Assembly (NCBI GenBank): GCA_029962745.1
Contig: CM057157.1
Location: 987,491-1,051,490, forward strand
From: Echinometra lucunter
Taxonomy: Eukaryota; Echinodermata; Echinoidea; Camarodonta; Echinometridae
DNA length: 64,000 nt
Direction of reading: 5' to 3'
The notes under the pieces were generated by a model. It was not told the DNA's origin, searched no databases, and saw only the letters and a program-made list of their open reading frames with translations. The translations under genes and the position numbers were made by a program. Shown one piece after another: positions 32,345 through 44,288 of the stretch. How positions within the stretch are numbered: the stretch's first letter is position 1; each line of letters opens with the position of its first letter.

Positions 32345-33084
32345 ACCACAACTCCAAGAAAGATCCCCATTAATGAATCAATAACACAATAAATGTCATG
32401 AATCGATAACTTCATAAATAAGATTATAAAGATAAGAGAGTATAAAATAGAATCAGAGTTGGTAGTAGAATGCCATAAAAAATAAAATAGAAAACGGAGC
32501 ATGAAATGAAAGGCGAAGTCACACTCTTCGTCAGTGTGCATAGCTAGGATAAGGAAAGGGAGGAAAAGAGAGGAAAGGGAAGGGCAGATCCAAAATTAGC
32601 AAAATCAAACTTAAAATTGATTGAAATTAAAAGGACGGGTACTAAGAGTAGAGGGTAAAGAAAATCATGTAGAATAATAAAGACGTTTATGAGAAAGAGG
32701 TGCGTTTCGTGTAAGATTTCAACCATTGAATTTTAGTTGTGTGGTCCAGAGTAGCAAATAAAACTGAAATATTGAGAAAGCAAAATGCATCAAATAGCTA
32801 AGCGATGTCATGAGTGATATGACCTGGTTGTCTTGTATATTCATGCACCGCCTTCCTGACAACTTAAAATGATCAATCTGACAGAAATGTGTGTAATCTG
32901 AGAAATCCTGTAGGTTGGCTGGTTGGTTGGTTGGTTGTTTGGTTTTGAGGAGTTAGACGCGCTTAACATGATTTGCTTATAGTGACGACGTAGACGCTGG
33001 AGAAAACGCAGGGCCTCGTTAAGAGGAAGTGACCGCCAGATGGCGGCATTCACTGTTGCGGAGCAGGCACTCGCGAACAGCGAT

Positions 33085-33175
33085 CCGCTGATTGGCCAAT
33101 AGTCATAATACCCTGGCGGTCACCGCGATCCTAACGCGGCGTATAAAAAGCCACAAAAAACCAGGGCGTTCACTC
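33085..33175 (+). promoter_or_regulatory. H2A promoter, unit 1 (intact)
   Basis: Back-to-back ATTGG/CCAAT (33091-33100), GATCC (33127-33131), TATAAAAA (33142-33149) and the cap region 'ttcactcattgtc' from about 33169. In other loci the retrotransposon tail joins at 'aacc|aggg', which here is 33159-33163. Confidence 0.9.
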
Positions 33176-33235
33176 ATTGTCGACGCACTTCGCACAGTCA
33201 AGAACATCACTTCGCTCTCAACTCAGGAAAGCATC

Positions 33236-33610
33236 ATGTCTGGTAGAGGAAAAAGTGGAAAGGCCCGCACCAAGGCCAAGTCCCGTTCATCCCGTGCCGG
33301 CCTTCAGTTTCCAGTGGGCCGTGTTCATCGGTTTCTTCGCAAGGGCAACTACGCACAGAGAGTCGGCGCTGGAGCCCCAGTTTATATGGCCGCTGTCCTA
33401 GAGTACCTGACTGCCGAAATCTTGGAGCTGGCTGGCAACGCTGCCCGCGATAACAAGAAATCCAGAATCATCCCTCGCCACCTGCAACTCGCCGTGCGCA
33501 ATGACGAAGAACTCAACAAGCTTCTCGGTGGGGTGACGATCGCTCAAGGTGGTGTGCTGCCTAACATCCAAGCAGTGCTCCTTCCTAAGAAGACCGCCAA
33601 ATCAAGCTAG
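33236..33610 (+). CDS. H2A: Histone H2A (unit 1)
   Basis: Same 124-residue protein as at 29314, here with its full promoter. The start is the ATG in 'gcatcatgtctggtag'; the frame is open upstream only by chance. The stop is followed after 32 bases by the stem-loop. This is the last gene of the early repeat order, with H1 of the next half unit 0.9 kb downstream. Confidence 0.97.
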   Translation: MSGRGKSGKARTKAKSRSSRAGLQFPVGRVHRFLRKGNYAQRVGAGAPVYMAAVLEYLTAEILELAGNAARDNKKSRIIPRHLQLAVRNDEELNKLLGGVTIAQGGVLPNIQAVLLPKKTAKSS

Positions 33611-33642
33611 AGTGTTGCTCTACGCAACCCTTGAAACTCAAC

Positions 33643-33658
33643 GGCCCTTATCAGGGCC
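33643..33658 (+). terminator. Histone 3' stem-loop, H2A unit 1
   Basis: 'ggcccttatcagggcc' and 'cacgaaagaat'. The H2A loop 'TTAT' differs from the 'TTTC' loop of the other genes, as in every H2A copy here. Confidence 0.93.
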
Positions 33659-33690
33659 ACCAAATGTTCACGAAAGAATCGTCTTACGCA

Positions 33691-33692
<2 letters not shown>

Positions 33693-33727
<35 letters not shown>
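33693..33727 (+). repeat. (CT)n microsatellite, H2A-H1 spacer
   Basis: About 17 CT units. Confidence 0.95.
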
Positions 33728-33729
<2 letters not shown>

Positions 33730-34245
33730 TAATATTGTAAATGGTAATAGCAAGATAAATACGAAATATAAATATTTTTTTTATATTTTAATTGGTGTTT
33801 TTGTAGAAAAGGAGAAGCCAATGAAAAATTTGTACGTGCAGATATTATAAAAGATAGCATTTAGAACGATACACGCATGGAAAATGATTGATTATAATAA
33901 TGTAGTACTAGTGGTTCTGAACAAGTGCCAAGAAAAACAAGGTATATGTGAAAAGGGGGTTTAAAATAAGGAAATGTTGCTCCATGTCCGACAGGGTTAG
34001 GAAATGGTGGGGGGGGGGGGGGGAAGAAAAAAAGAATTTGGTCTTATAATTACTCTTTTTTTCACCCCGCCAGCTCCAGCACATATAGCGATTGATATAT
34101 AAAAGGCGGTTAGACAAGTATAAATACAAATGCTGCTATATAAAATCTTGTTTCGTCTGACAGCATGTATTTCTGAAGCCTTTTCATTGTGTTTTATTAT
34201 GTAGGAGAACGCCCCAAAAGAGAATATTTGCACAGGAAGAATAAT

Positions 34246-34310
34246 TAGAAGAAGAAGAAGAAGAAGAAGAAGAAGAAGAAGAAGAAGAAGAAGAAGAAGA
34301 AGAAGAAGAC
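34246..34310 (+). repeat. (GAA)n microsatellite, H2A-H1 spacer
   Basis: About 20 GAA units. The equivalents at 44866-44941 and 52230-52305 differ in length, and the last is interrupted. Confidence 0.95.
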
Positions 34311-34379
34311 AAGAAATTGTGGTGGTATGGTTAGTAACTCAAGAAATATAAGAAAATGAATAAGAAAATGATAATGAGA

Positions 34380-34500
34380 GGAACAAACACGAACTAGCCC
34401 ACATCCACGGAGCATGCGACTCGACTCAGGAGTGTTTCCTACCACGTACGCAACCATGCTGTATATCGGCGAGTCTGCCGAGAGGTGTGCGTACTTGTTT
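34380..34500 (+). promoter_or_regulatory. H1 promoter, unit 1
   Basis: 'aacaaacacgaac' (34382-34394) resembles the AC-rich box (AAACACA type) of H1 promoters. A TATA-like 'tatatc' lies at 34462. CCAAT is not evident in the normal place. Confidence 0.6.
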
Positions 34501-34531
34501 TGTTCACCTCGCGACGTTAACGTACACCAAG

Positions 34532-35139
34532 ATGGCTGAGAAGGATAGCGCCAAGAAAGTCACCAAGAAGAAGCCGGCAACCCACCCACCTGCTGCCGAG
34601 ATGGTCACCGCAGCAATCACTGAGTTGAAGGACCGAAACGGCTCTTCGCTTCAGGCAATCAAGAAATACATCGAGACCAACTACGATGTGCAGATGGACC
34701 GACAGCTGATCTTCATAAAGCGGGCCCTGAAGTCTGGTGTGGAAAAAGGCAAGCTGTTGCAGACGAAGGGGAAAGGAGCATCGGGCTCTTTCAAGCTGAA
34801 TATGCAAGCGGCCAAGGCACAGGCGGCGGAGAAGGCCAAGAAGGAGAAGGAGAAAGCGAAACTGCAAGCACAACGTGAGAAGGCCAAGGCGAAGGCTGCA
34901 GCCAAGAAGGAGAAACAACAGAAAGCAGCTGCGGCAAAGAAGGCCAAGGCAACCACCAAGAAGGTGAAAGGCCAGCAAAGAAAACCACGGACAAGAAAGA
35001 GAAGAAGAAGACACCCAAGAAGAAAGTAGCATCCAAGAAATCCACTCCAAAGAAGACTCCCAAGAAGGCACCAGCGAAGAAACCCAAGGCATCCAAGCCC
35101 AAGAAACCCGCTGCAAAGAAAGCTGCAAAGTCCAAGTGA
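34532..35139 (+). CDS. H1: Histone H1 (unit 1), one frameshift in the C-terminal tail
   Basis: A linker histone that binds DNA where it enters and leaves the nucleosome. Residues about 15-90 form the winged-helix globular domain ('[20 protein letters not shown]', '[15 protein letters not shown]', '[20 protein letters not shown]'). A long Lys/Ala-rich tail follows. Compared with the intact copy at 45157, the run 'gtgaaaaagcc' reads 'gtgaaaggcc' near 34968, so the frame shifts after 'TTKKVK' and stops at 35029. It loses the last 55 or so residues ('KKTPKK', '[11 protein letters not shown]' region). As written it would give 165 residues, still basic (Arg-rich). It may be a sequence error or a real variant. 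Confidence 0.85.
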
Positions 35140-35166
35140 TTTGCAGGCCAACTTTCATAAACTAAC

Positions 35167-35182
35167 GGCTCTTTTTAGAGCC
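35167..35182 (+). terminator. Histone 3' stem-loop, H1 unit 1
   Basis: 'ggctctttttagagcc'; the loop is TTTT-type in all H1 copies. 'cacgaaagaatg' follows. Confidence 0.93.
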
Positions 35183-35415
35183 ACCACACAGTCACGAAAG
35201 AATGCCTATCAATGAAAAAGAAATGAACATGATTACAGTAGGTGGAGTGTATAATACCCTGAAAATCAGTTCCAGTATAGAAACTGGACGGAGGGAGGGG
35301 GTGGGGATATAAAGCACGTGTGCTATGAGTGCTGTATGAGTAGGTAGTAGAACAGGTATAATACAGTTGGGTTCTATTTATTATTCTTATTAACGTTGAA
35401 GTTGTTATCACTATC

Positions 35416-35506
35416 ATCATCATTATTATTATTATCATTATTATTATTATTATTATTATTATCATTATTATTATTATTATTATCATTATTATTATTATTA
35501 TTATTA

Positions 35507-35537
<31 letters not shown>

Positions 35538-35586
35538 GATTATTATCATTATTATTATTATCATTATTATCATTATTATCATTATT

Positions 35587-35626
<40 letters not shown>

Positions 35627-35635
35627 ACATCATCA
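35416..35635 (+). repeat. (ATT)n/(ATC)n array, H1-H4 spacer
   Basis: About 220 bases of ATT units with ATC interruptions, ending in a pure (ATC)n block. Lengths differ between units (46036-46212, 53400-53565). Confidence 0.95.
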
Positions 35636-35944
35636 TCATTAGGTTCATTAATGGAGAGGGTTCGGATAGTGGAAGGTTACATGGGAGACTAAAGGTCGGT
35701 ATTTAGTCTTACTTTTACATTTCGTCACCCTAGTGTTAAAGGTAGATCAAGAATGTTTTTCGTCACCCCTTTTGTATAAAACCTCGTAGATGCAGGAGAT
35801 GTAATAATTGATGGATGAATGAATATTTTTATTTTGAGCTGTCGAAGAAAAAAGGCAAGGGAAGTGGGAAGTGGGAAGTTCATGAGTGTATGTTTGTTCC
35901 ATGATGCAAAATTTGCAAGGGTTGACGTTCCCCGAAAGGCGAAA

Positions 35945-36483
<539 letters not shown>

Positions 36484-36513
36484 GCGAAACTGACCTCGTC
36501 TGATCAGAATAAC

Positions 36514-36529
36514 GGCTCTTTTCAGAGCC
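36514..36529 (+). terminator. Histone 3' stem-loop, H4 unit 1
   Basis: 'ggctcttttcagagcc', with 'cacgaaagaatg' downstream. Confidence 0.94.
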
Positions 36530-37368
36530 ACCAAATATCCACGAAAGAATGTCCGATACTTGATATTATGTGATTTTTAACTTGATAACATTACGCCTTT
36601 GTAATGAGTAAGAATACAAACTCCTTTTGGCATCTACGCTTTCAATCTTGATGCAAGTGGAAGTGTTGACGAAATTAAAAAAAAAGAAGAAAGAAACGAA
36701 AAGAAAAGAAACGAAAAGGGACTGCCATGATACGGGGGTGGGGGTGAAATAACGTTTATACCAAACATGTGCTAGTGTAGATTACAAAATTTGTTTTAAA
36801 AAAAGGGGTGATTGTCATGTATGGCAATACATTTGCTTCTTTTTTTTTTTTTCTAACAAGGATTGGGGGTGGGGTGAGCGAAGGTCCTTATGACACATGG
36901 CGAGTTTACTCATATTCATGTATAGGTTTATTATGATGGAGCACCATTTATACCATAAATGAAGCGAAATTGGTACGCATGAATTGAAATTATTCTTGTC
37001 GACGTCAAATGCCGTCTCGGGTTCCGTTATTTTTTCCCTCCTTTCTCATTTTTCTTTTCTGTCGGGAAAGTCGGTAAACGTGCACTGCACTGGTCATGAA
37101 ATAATTTTATTTATTTTATCTTATTTATTGATTGCTCAGTGATCTGAATAAAGGAGTTACGGCTGATTATTCCATCCCTCCTTCCCACATCCTACTCCCC
37201 GGCCTTTTCTCTCACTCTCTAACTGGACGATACATTTAGTATCTCCGTCATACTTTGAATTATGATTCGATGATAATGCAAATAGGGCCATTGAGAAATG
37301 TCGCTTACTACCCTGTTGTTCTGACAATCAAGACAGTTTTAAGGATTCATTTATTTATTCATGTATTT

Positions 37369-37371
<3 letters not shown>

Positions 37372-37423
<52 letters not shown>

Positions 37424-37425
37424 TG
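37372..37425 (+). repeat. (GATT)n microsatellite, H4-H2B spacer
   Basis: About 13 units. Equivalents are at 27109-27172, 47961-48018 and 55319-55387, all with different lengths. Confidence 0.95.
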
Positions 37426-37524
37426 TTTGTTTGTTTGACTGATTGCTCTATTCATCTATGTGCCTCTTCATTTTGTATTCTTTTATTCATTTTTTTATTT
37501 ATTTTTTGATTATTCGATTATCAT

Positions 37525-37590
37525 TTCTTCTTCTTCTTCTTCTTCTTCTTCTTCTTCTTCTTCTTCTTCTTCTTCTTCTCCCTCTTCTTC
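37525..37590 (+). repeat. (CTT)n microsatellite, H4-H2B spacer
   Basis: About 18 units. Equivalents are at 27272-27322, 48119-48178 and 55484-55540. Confidence 0.95.
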
Positions 37591-37849
37591 TTTCTACTTC
37601 TTTCTACTTGATACATGGAATTATAAGGCGCTTTCAAGGGGTGTTTCAGCGTTGTATAGGCAAAAGCAAAACAATTAAATAGCAATAAGCAGTTACAATT
37701 ATAAGCAATTTCAATTATCAGCAATTATATGTAATTTTTCTTCTTTTTCTTCTTGCTTCTTTTGCGTATTTCATATGCATCGTGCACTCATTAGAGGAAT
37801 ATCGCCATCTCTCGGCAGGAGACAGCACAGGCAACGGTCCTTGCGACGC

Positions 37850-37960
37850 TGCGACCAATGAAAGGATGAGATCCCCGTTGAGGGCCTAGCTCATTTGCAT
37901 ATGGACCGTGGCGGATCCCACCCCGGTGTATAAAAGGGGACGGTCTCCCAAGGGATTCTC
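37850..37960 (+). promoter_or_regulatory. H2B promoter, unit 2 (intact)
   Basis: CCAAT (37855-37859), octamer ATTTGCAT (37893-37900), the usual H2B element bound by Oct-type factors, GATCC in 'gcggatccca' (37911-37920), TATAAAAG (37929-37936) and the cap region 'agggattctcac' from about 37951. Confidence 0.92.
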
Positions 37961-38032
37961 ACACCCCTTGAAAAAGCGTTCATCGACCTGTTACGTTTCC
38001 CCGCATCTCTGTTTTGAAAATTGCACTTCATC

Positions 38033-38406
38033 ATGGCTCCAACCGGTCAAGTTGCCAAGAAAGGCTCTAAGAAAGCAGTCAAGGCCCCTCGCCCCAGCGC
38101 TGGAAAGAAGAGGCAACAGGAGAAGGAAGGAGAGCTACGGCATCTACATCTACAAAGTTCTCAAGCAGGTTCATCCTGACACCGGCATCTCTAGTCGGGC
38201 CATGACGATCATGAACAGCTTCGTCAACGACATCTTCGAGCGCATTGCCGGTGAAGCTTCCCGCCTCGCCCAGTACAACAAGAAGTCAACCATCAGCAGT
38301 CGCGAGGTTCAGACCGCCGTCCGTCTTCTTCTCCCAGGAGAGCTGGCAAAGCATGCCGTGAGCGAGGGCACCAAGGCGGTGACAAAGTACACCACCCTCT
38401 AAGTAG
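38033..38406 (+). pseudogene. H2B: Histone H2B, frameshifted copy near a contig end
   Basis: Same gene as at 30589, but with one extra A in 'gaggcaacagg' that shifts the frame after about residue 26. An extra C in 'accaccctct' sits at the end. The leader also has extra bases in C and A runs ('caccccttgaaaaag', 'tttccccgc'). Inserted bases in short runs, next to a contig end, point to sequence error. The promoter is intact, so the true gene is probably functional. Confidence 0.85.
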
Positions 38407-38440
38407 AGAGGTCCAATCCCGACGCAGTCGGATAGACAAC

Positions 38441-38456
38441 GGCCCTTTTCAGGGCC
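38441..38456 (+). terminator. Histone 3' stem-loop, H2B unit 2
   Basis: 'ggcccttttcagggcc' and 'ccaagaaagaatg'. Confidence 0.93.
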
Positions 38457-39194
38457 ACACAAATACCCAAGAAAGAATGAGTCATGGATACTAGATTTGG
38501 TAGAGTAAAAGTATGATAGGTATCATTAATGAGCTGAGATTATGATAGGCATGTCACAAATCGGGCATTTAGTGAAGAAAGTGAAATGAACAAATATTAG
38601 ATTAACTGAACGAACAAGTAGGGCAAAGGATCAGATTAATCAACTAAGTAGGTAGGCTAACTTACAGACTTAGTGGAAGTAGGGCAACAAACGAAAACAA
38701 AAACAAAGCAAAACATGTAGTTCGTGATGACACTGACTAGTACGTGGGCATGTCAAAGCCAGTCTGGAGTAAGAGTGAAATCTAAAAGAAATGGGAATGT
38801 AATGGACATGTGTGGGAATATAATGTAGATCAGAGCTGAGAATGCACCATATGAACAGTATAAATCTGCCCGTGTCGTCTGGATTTTAGGTTGACGAGAT
38901 ACTAAGGGCGATTTCGAAAATGATTTACTTGAAGAATTGTTTGCTTTCTCAACAAGCAACCCTCTCTCTCTCCCTCTCATTCGAGTATAATGTCAGTTAA
39001 CTTGGACAAGAATACCGATAATTGTCATACTACATTATTTCTCTCATGGTACATCTTTTCCTAATTCTGGATACCGGCAACTCTGCTAATGCCGAATTGC
39101 TCGCCTTTAGCTGGATAGAGCCACCTGCGAGCACAAAACGGCTTCCCCAACTCACGTATCGCCCGCCCCGCTCTAAACAAAGGAGCAACGCGGT

Positions 39195-39285
39195 TGACCA
39201 ATCAAAAGAGCTTACAGTGGCACAGGATCCTTCGCATCTCATATAAATAGTTGTGAACTGCGAGAAATTAACATTCTCATCGTCA
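39195..39285 (+). promoter_or_regulatory. H3 promoter, unit 2
   Basis: CCAAT (39198-39202), GATCC (39226-39230), TATAAATA (39242-39249). Confidence 0.86.
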
Positions 39286-39328
39286 CCCTTGTTCGCAGCA
39301 CTCGACCCCACTTGTCTCTGAAGCAACC

Positions 39329-39743
39329 ATGGCACGCACCAAGCAGACAGCTCGCAAATCAACAGGAGGGAAGGCTCCCCGCAAGCAGCTGGCAACCAAG
39401 GCTGCAAGGAAGAGCGCCCCTGCCACCGGAGGAGTCAAGAAGCCTCATCGGTACAGGCCAGGCACAGTCGCCTTGAGAGAGATTCGCCGCTACCAGAAGA
39501 GTACCGAGCTTCTGATCAGAAAACTGCCTTTCCAGCGTCTTGTGCGAGAGATTGCCCAGGACTTCAAGACGGAGCTCCGTTTCCAGAGTTCTGCTGTGAT
39601 GGCACTACAAGAAGCCAGTGAGGCATATCTGGTCGGTCTCTTCTTCGAGGACACCAACCTGTTTGCGATCCCGCCAAGAGGGGTTACCATCATGCCCAAA
39701 GACATCCAGCTCGCTTCGCCGAATCCGTGGAGAACGCGCCTAG
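39329..39743 (+). pseudogene. H3: Histone H3, frameshifted copy near a contig end
   Basis: Identical to other H3 copies up to 'EAYLVGLF'. It then has an extra TTC codon, a Cys-to-Phe change, a disrupted 'AIHAKR' and a shifted end that misses the normal 'RRIRGERA'. All changes lie within 420-830 bases of the gap at 40158. Probably poor sequence rather than a decayed gene. Confidence 0.8.
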
Positions 39744-39775
39744 AGCGATCGGCGGATGCCACCGCATACACAAAC

Positions 39776-39791
39776 GGCTCTTTTCAGAGCC
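39776..39791 (+). terminator. Histone 3' stem-loop, H3 unit 2
   Basis: 'ggctcttttcagagcc' and 'ccaagaaagat'. Confidence 0.93.
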
Positions 39792-40157
39792 ACCACAACT
39801 CCAAGAAAGATCCCCATTACTGAATCAATACCACAATAAAGGTCATGAATCGATAACTTCATAAATAAGATTATAAAGATAAGAGTATAAAATAGAATCA
39901 GAGTTGGTAGTAGAATGCCATAAAAAATAAAAATGAAATGAAGGCGAAGTCACACTCTTCGCAGTGCCCACGGTGTGCATAGCTAGGATAAGGAAAGAGG
40001 GAAGGGGAAGGGCAGATCCAAAATTAGCAAAATCAAACTTAAAATTGATTGAAATTAAAAGGACGGGTACTAAGAGTAGAGGGTAAAGAAAATCATGTAG
40101 AATAATAAAGACGTTTATTGGGAAAGAGGTGCGTTTCGTGTAAGATTTAGTTGGTGT
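39792..40157 (+). other. H3-H2A spacer, truncated by gap
   Basis: Follows the spacer of unit 1 with small indels until 'cgtgtaagattt'. The last bases, 'agttggtgt', then differ from the normal 'caaccattg'. Confidence 0.8.
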
Positions 40158-40657
40158 NNNNNNNNNNNNNNNNNNNNNNNNNNNNNNNNNNNNNNNNNNN
40201 NNNNNNNNNNNNNNNNNNNNNNNNNNNNNNNNNNNNNNNNNNNNNNNNNNNNNNNNNNNNNNNNNNNNNNNNNNNNNNNNNNNNNNNNNNNNNNNNNNNN
40301 NNNNNNNNNNNNNNNNNNNNNNNNNNNNNNNNNNNNNNNNNNNNNNNNNNNNNNNNNNNNNNNNNNNNNNNNNNNNNNNNNNNNNNNNNNNNNNNNNNNN
40401 NNNNNNNNNNNNNNNNNNNNNNNNNNNNNNNNNNNNNNNNNNNNNNNNNNNNNNNNNNNNNNNNNNNNNNNNNNNNNNNNNNNNNNNNNNNNNNNNNNNN
40501 NNNNNNNNNNNNNNNNNNNNNNNNNNNNNNNNNNNNNNNNNNNNNNNNNNNNNNNNNNNNNNNNNNNNNNNNNNNNNNNNNNNNNNNNNNNNNNNNNNNN
40601 NNNNNNNNNNNNNNNNNNNNNNNNNNNNNNNNNNNNNNNNNNNNNNNNNNNNNNNNN
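40158..40657. other. Assembly gap of 500 N
   Basis: Separates an H3-H2A spacer from an element 3' UTR. What lies between is unknown; the H2A, H1 and H4 of unit 2 are missing. Confidence 0.95.
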
Positions 40658-41178
40658 GACTCTCCTGGTGGTCGGTGGTTGGCGTGTGATCCTTCGCGGC
40701 TGATCCTTGGGAGGAGCCCTATCTCTCTCAGTGGGTCAGTTACTCAGTTACTCAGGGAGTTATCGCATCCAAATGCTCTGGCAGGGTGCAGAGTATTTGG
40801 CCTGATGGTGGGGAAAACCCATTTTCCTAAATCTATACCTCAATTTCGCTACTCTCAAAATAAATCAAAATTGACTATAAATAAAAACTAAATCTGCAGT
40901 ATCCAACACAAATTAAACAAAATGCTTAAAAATATAACTCTAAGTATCAGTAATGATACTCTAACATCTAACTAACAACTTATCATAACAAAACTACTAA
41001 CCAGCACATGCACACCGCAATCAGGACCTGACCTTACTCCCCAAAATCCCCGCCCCCCCCCCCCCAAAAGAAAATATTAATGAACCAAAATGACTTCAAA
41101 ATGTCAGTACGAATACAGGCGCAAATATTCTAATTTAGAAGTGATAGGCGCCTCTAAATTCAAAAACCAACCAACCAG
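40658..41178 (+). mobile_element. I-group element copy 5: 3' UTR end joined to H2B leader
   Basis: At least the last 520 bases of the element, extending into the gap, with a long C run at about 41053-41065 and the tail 'caaaaaccaaccaacca'. The tail meets 'gggattctcacac' of the H2B leader at the same base as copy 4. Confidence 0.9.
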
Positions 41179-41255
41179 GGATTCTCACACCCTTGAAAAG
41201 CGTTCATCGACCTGTTACGTTTCCCGCATCTCTGTTTTGAAAATTGCACTTCATC

Positions 41256-41627
41256 ATGGCTCCAACCGGTCAAGTTGCCAAGAAAGGCTCTAAGAAAGCA
41301 GTCAAGGCCCCTCGCCCCAGCGCTGGAAAGAAGAGGCACAGGAGAAGGAAGGAGAGCTACGGCATCTACATCTACAAAGTTCTCAAGCAGGTTCATCCTG
41401 ACACCGGCATCTCTAGTCGGGCCATGACGATCATGAACAGCTTCGTCAACGACATCTTCGAGCGCATTGCCGGTGAAGCTTCCCGCCTCGCCCAGTACAA
41501 CAAGAAGTCAACCATCAGCAGTCGCGAGGTTCAGACCGCCGTCCGTCTTCTTCTCCCAGGAGAGCTGGCAAAGCATGCCGTGAGCGAGGGCACCAAGGCG
41601 GTGACAAAGTACACCACCTCTAAGTAG
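41256..41627 (+). CDS. H2B: Histone H2B (unit 3), promoter replaced by retrotransposon tail
   Basis: Intact 123-residue H2B, identical in protein to the copy at 30589. The leader from 'gggattctcacac' is normal, but the element tail stands where the TATA box, octamer and CCAAT should be. No substitute promoter motif is evident in the last 500 bases of the element. Confidence 0.95.
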   Translation: MAPTGQVAKKGSKKAVKAPRPSAGKKRHRRRKESYGIYIYKVLKQVHPDTGISSRAMTIMNSFVNDIFERIAGEASRLAQYNKKSTISSREVQTAVRLLLPGELAKHAVSEGTKAVTKYTTSK

Positions 41628-41661
41628 AGAGGTCCAATCCCGACGCAGTCGGATAGACAAC

Positions 41662-41677
41662 GGCCCTTTTCAGGGCC
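41662..41677 (+). terminator. Histone 3' stem-loop, H2B unit 3
   Basis: 'ggcccttttcagggcc' and 'caagaaagaatg'. Confidence 0.93.
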
Positions 41678-42414
41678 ACACAAATACCCAAGAAAGAATG
41701 AGTCATGGATACTAGATTTGGTAGAGTAAAAGTATGATAGGTATCATTAATGAGCTGAGATTATGATAGGCATGTCACAAATCGGGCATTTAGTGAAGAA
41801 AGTGAAATGAACAAATATTAGATTAACTGAACGAACAAGTAGGGCAAAGGATCAGATTAATCAACTAAGTAGGTAGGCTAACTTACAGACTTAGTGGAAG
41901 TAGGGCAACAAACGAAAACAAAAACAAAGCAAAACATGTAGTTCGTGATGACACTGACTAGTACGTGGGCATGTCAAAGCCAGTCTGGAGTAAGAGTGAA
42001 ATCTAAAAGAAATGGGAATGTAATGGACATGTGTGGGAATATAATGTAGATCAGAGCTGAGAATGCACCATATGAACAGTATAAATCTGCCCGTGTCGTC
42101 TGGATTTTAGGTTGACGAGATACTAAGGGCGATTTCGAAATGATTTACTTGAAGAATTGGTTTGCTTTCTCAAACAAGCAACCCTCTCTCTCTCCCTCTC
42201 ATTCGAGTATAATGTCAGTTAAACTTGGACAAGAATACCGATAATTTGTCATACTACATTATTCTCTCATGGTACATCTTTTCCTTAATTCTGGATACCG
42301 GCAACTCTGCTAATGCCGAATTGCTCGCCTTTAGCTGGATAGCGCCACCTGCGAGCACAAACGGCTTCCCCAACTCACGTATCGCCCGCCCCGCTCTAAA
42401 CAAAGGAGCAACGC

Positions 42415-42963
<549 letters not shown>

Positions 42964-42994
42964 AGCGATCGGCGGATGCACCGCATACACAAAC

Positions 42995-43010
42995 GGCTCT
43001 TTTCAGAGCC
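42995..43010 (+). terminator. Histone 3' stem-loop, H3 unit 3
   Basis: 'ggctcttttcagagcc' and 'ccaagaaagat'. Confidence 0.94.
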
Positions 43011-43714
43011 ACCACAACTCCAAGAAAGATCCCCATTAATGAATCAATAACACAATAAATGTCATGAATCGATAACTTCATAAATAAGATTATAAAGACA
43101 GAGAGTATAAAATAGAATCAGAGTTGGTAGTAGAATGCCATAAAAAATAAAATAGAAAACGGAGCATGAAATGAAAGGCGAAGTCACACACACACTCTTC
43201 GTCAGTGTGCATAGCTAGGATAAGGAAAGGGAGGAAAAGAGAGGAAAGGGAAGGGCAGATCCAAAATTAGCAAAAGAGTAGAGGGTAAAGAAAATCATGT
43301 AGAATAATAAAGACGTTTATGAGAAAGAGGTGCGTTTCGTGTAAGATTTCAACCATTGAATTTTAGTTGTGTGGTCCAGAGTAGCAAATAAAACTGTAAT
43401 ATTGAGAAAGCAAAATGCATCAAATAGCTAAGCGATGTCATGAGTGATATGACCTGGTTGTCTTGTATATTCATGCACCGCCTTCCTGACAACTTAAAAT
43501 GATCAATCTGACAGAAATGTGTGTAATCTGAGAAATCCTGTAGGTTGGCTGGTTGGTTGGTTGGTTGTTTGGTTTTGAGGAGTTAGACGCGCTGAACATG
43601 ATTTGCTTATAGTGACGACGTAGACGCTGGAGAAAACGCAGGGCCTCGTTAAGAGGAAGTGACCGCCAGATGGCGGCATTCACTGTTGCGGAGCAGGCAC
43701 TCGCGAACAGCGAT

Positions 43715-43805
43715 CCGCTGATTGGCCAATAGTCATAATACCCTGGCGGTCACCGCGATCCTAACGCGGCGTATAAAAAGCCACAAAAAACCAGGGCGTT
43801 CACTC
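43715..43805 (+). promoter_or_regulatory. H2A promoter, unit 3 (intact)
   Basis: ATTGGCCAAT (43721-43730), GATCC (43757-43761), TATAAAAA (43772-43779), undisturbed 'aaaaaaccagggcg' after it. Confidence 0.9.
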
Positions 43806-43865
43806 ATTGTCGACGCACTTCGCACAGTCAAGAACATCACTTCGCTCTCAACTCAGGAAAGCATC

Positions 43866-44240
43866 ATGTCTGGTAGAGGAAAAAGTGGAAAGGCCCGCAC
43901 CAAGGCCAAGTCCCGTTCATCCCGTGCCGGCCTTCAGTTTCCAGTGGGCCGTGTTCATCGGTTTCTTCGCAAGGGCAACTACGCACAGAGAGTCGGCGCT
44001 GGAGCCCCAGTTTATATGGCCGCTGTCCTAGAGTACCTGACTGCCGAAATCTTGGAGCTGGCTGGCAACGCTGCCCGCGATAACAAGAAATCCAGAATCA
44101 TCCCTCGCCACCTGCAACTCGCCGTGCGCAATGACGAAGAACTCAACAAGCTTCTCGGTGGGGTGACGATCGCTCAAGGTGGTGTGCTGCCTAACATCCA
44201 AGCAGTGCTCCTTCCTAAGAAGACCGCCAAATCAAGCTAG
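43866..44240 (+). CDS. H2A: Histone H2A (unit 3)
   Basis: Intact, 124 residues, the same protein as at 33236. Complete promoter and stem-loop. Confidence 0.97.
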   Translation: MSGRGKSGKARTKAKSRSSRAGLQFPVGRVHRFLRKGNYAQRVGAGAPVYMAAVLEYLTAEILELAGNAARDNKKSRIIPRHLQLAVRNDEELNKLLGGVTIAQGGVLPNIQAVLLPKKTAKSS

Positions 44241-44272
44241 AGTGTTGCTCTACGCAACCCTTGAAACTCAAC

Positions 44273-44288
44273 GGCCCTTATCAGGGCC
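44273..44288 (+). terminator. Histone 3' stem-loop, H2A unit 3
   Basis: 'ggcccttatcagggcc' and 'cacgaaagaat'. Confidence 0.93.

Noticed and set aside
32915..32940. 'ggttggttggttggttg' in the H3-H2A spacer as another element tail (reverse orientation)
   Set aside because: Its flanks do not match the element 3' UTR and it is present in all units as normal spacer. It is a simple repeat, though a link in origin cannot be excluded.
34517..35158. Long antisense frames over H1 (also 45142-45784 and 52599-53175)
   Set aside because: They mirror the Lys/Ala-rich H1 codons and give Leu/Phe/Ser-rich nonsense. The sense frame is a known gene.
35175..35648. Met/Ile-rich frame over the H1-H4 spacer
   Set aside because: It is the translation of the (ATT)n/(ATC)n array.
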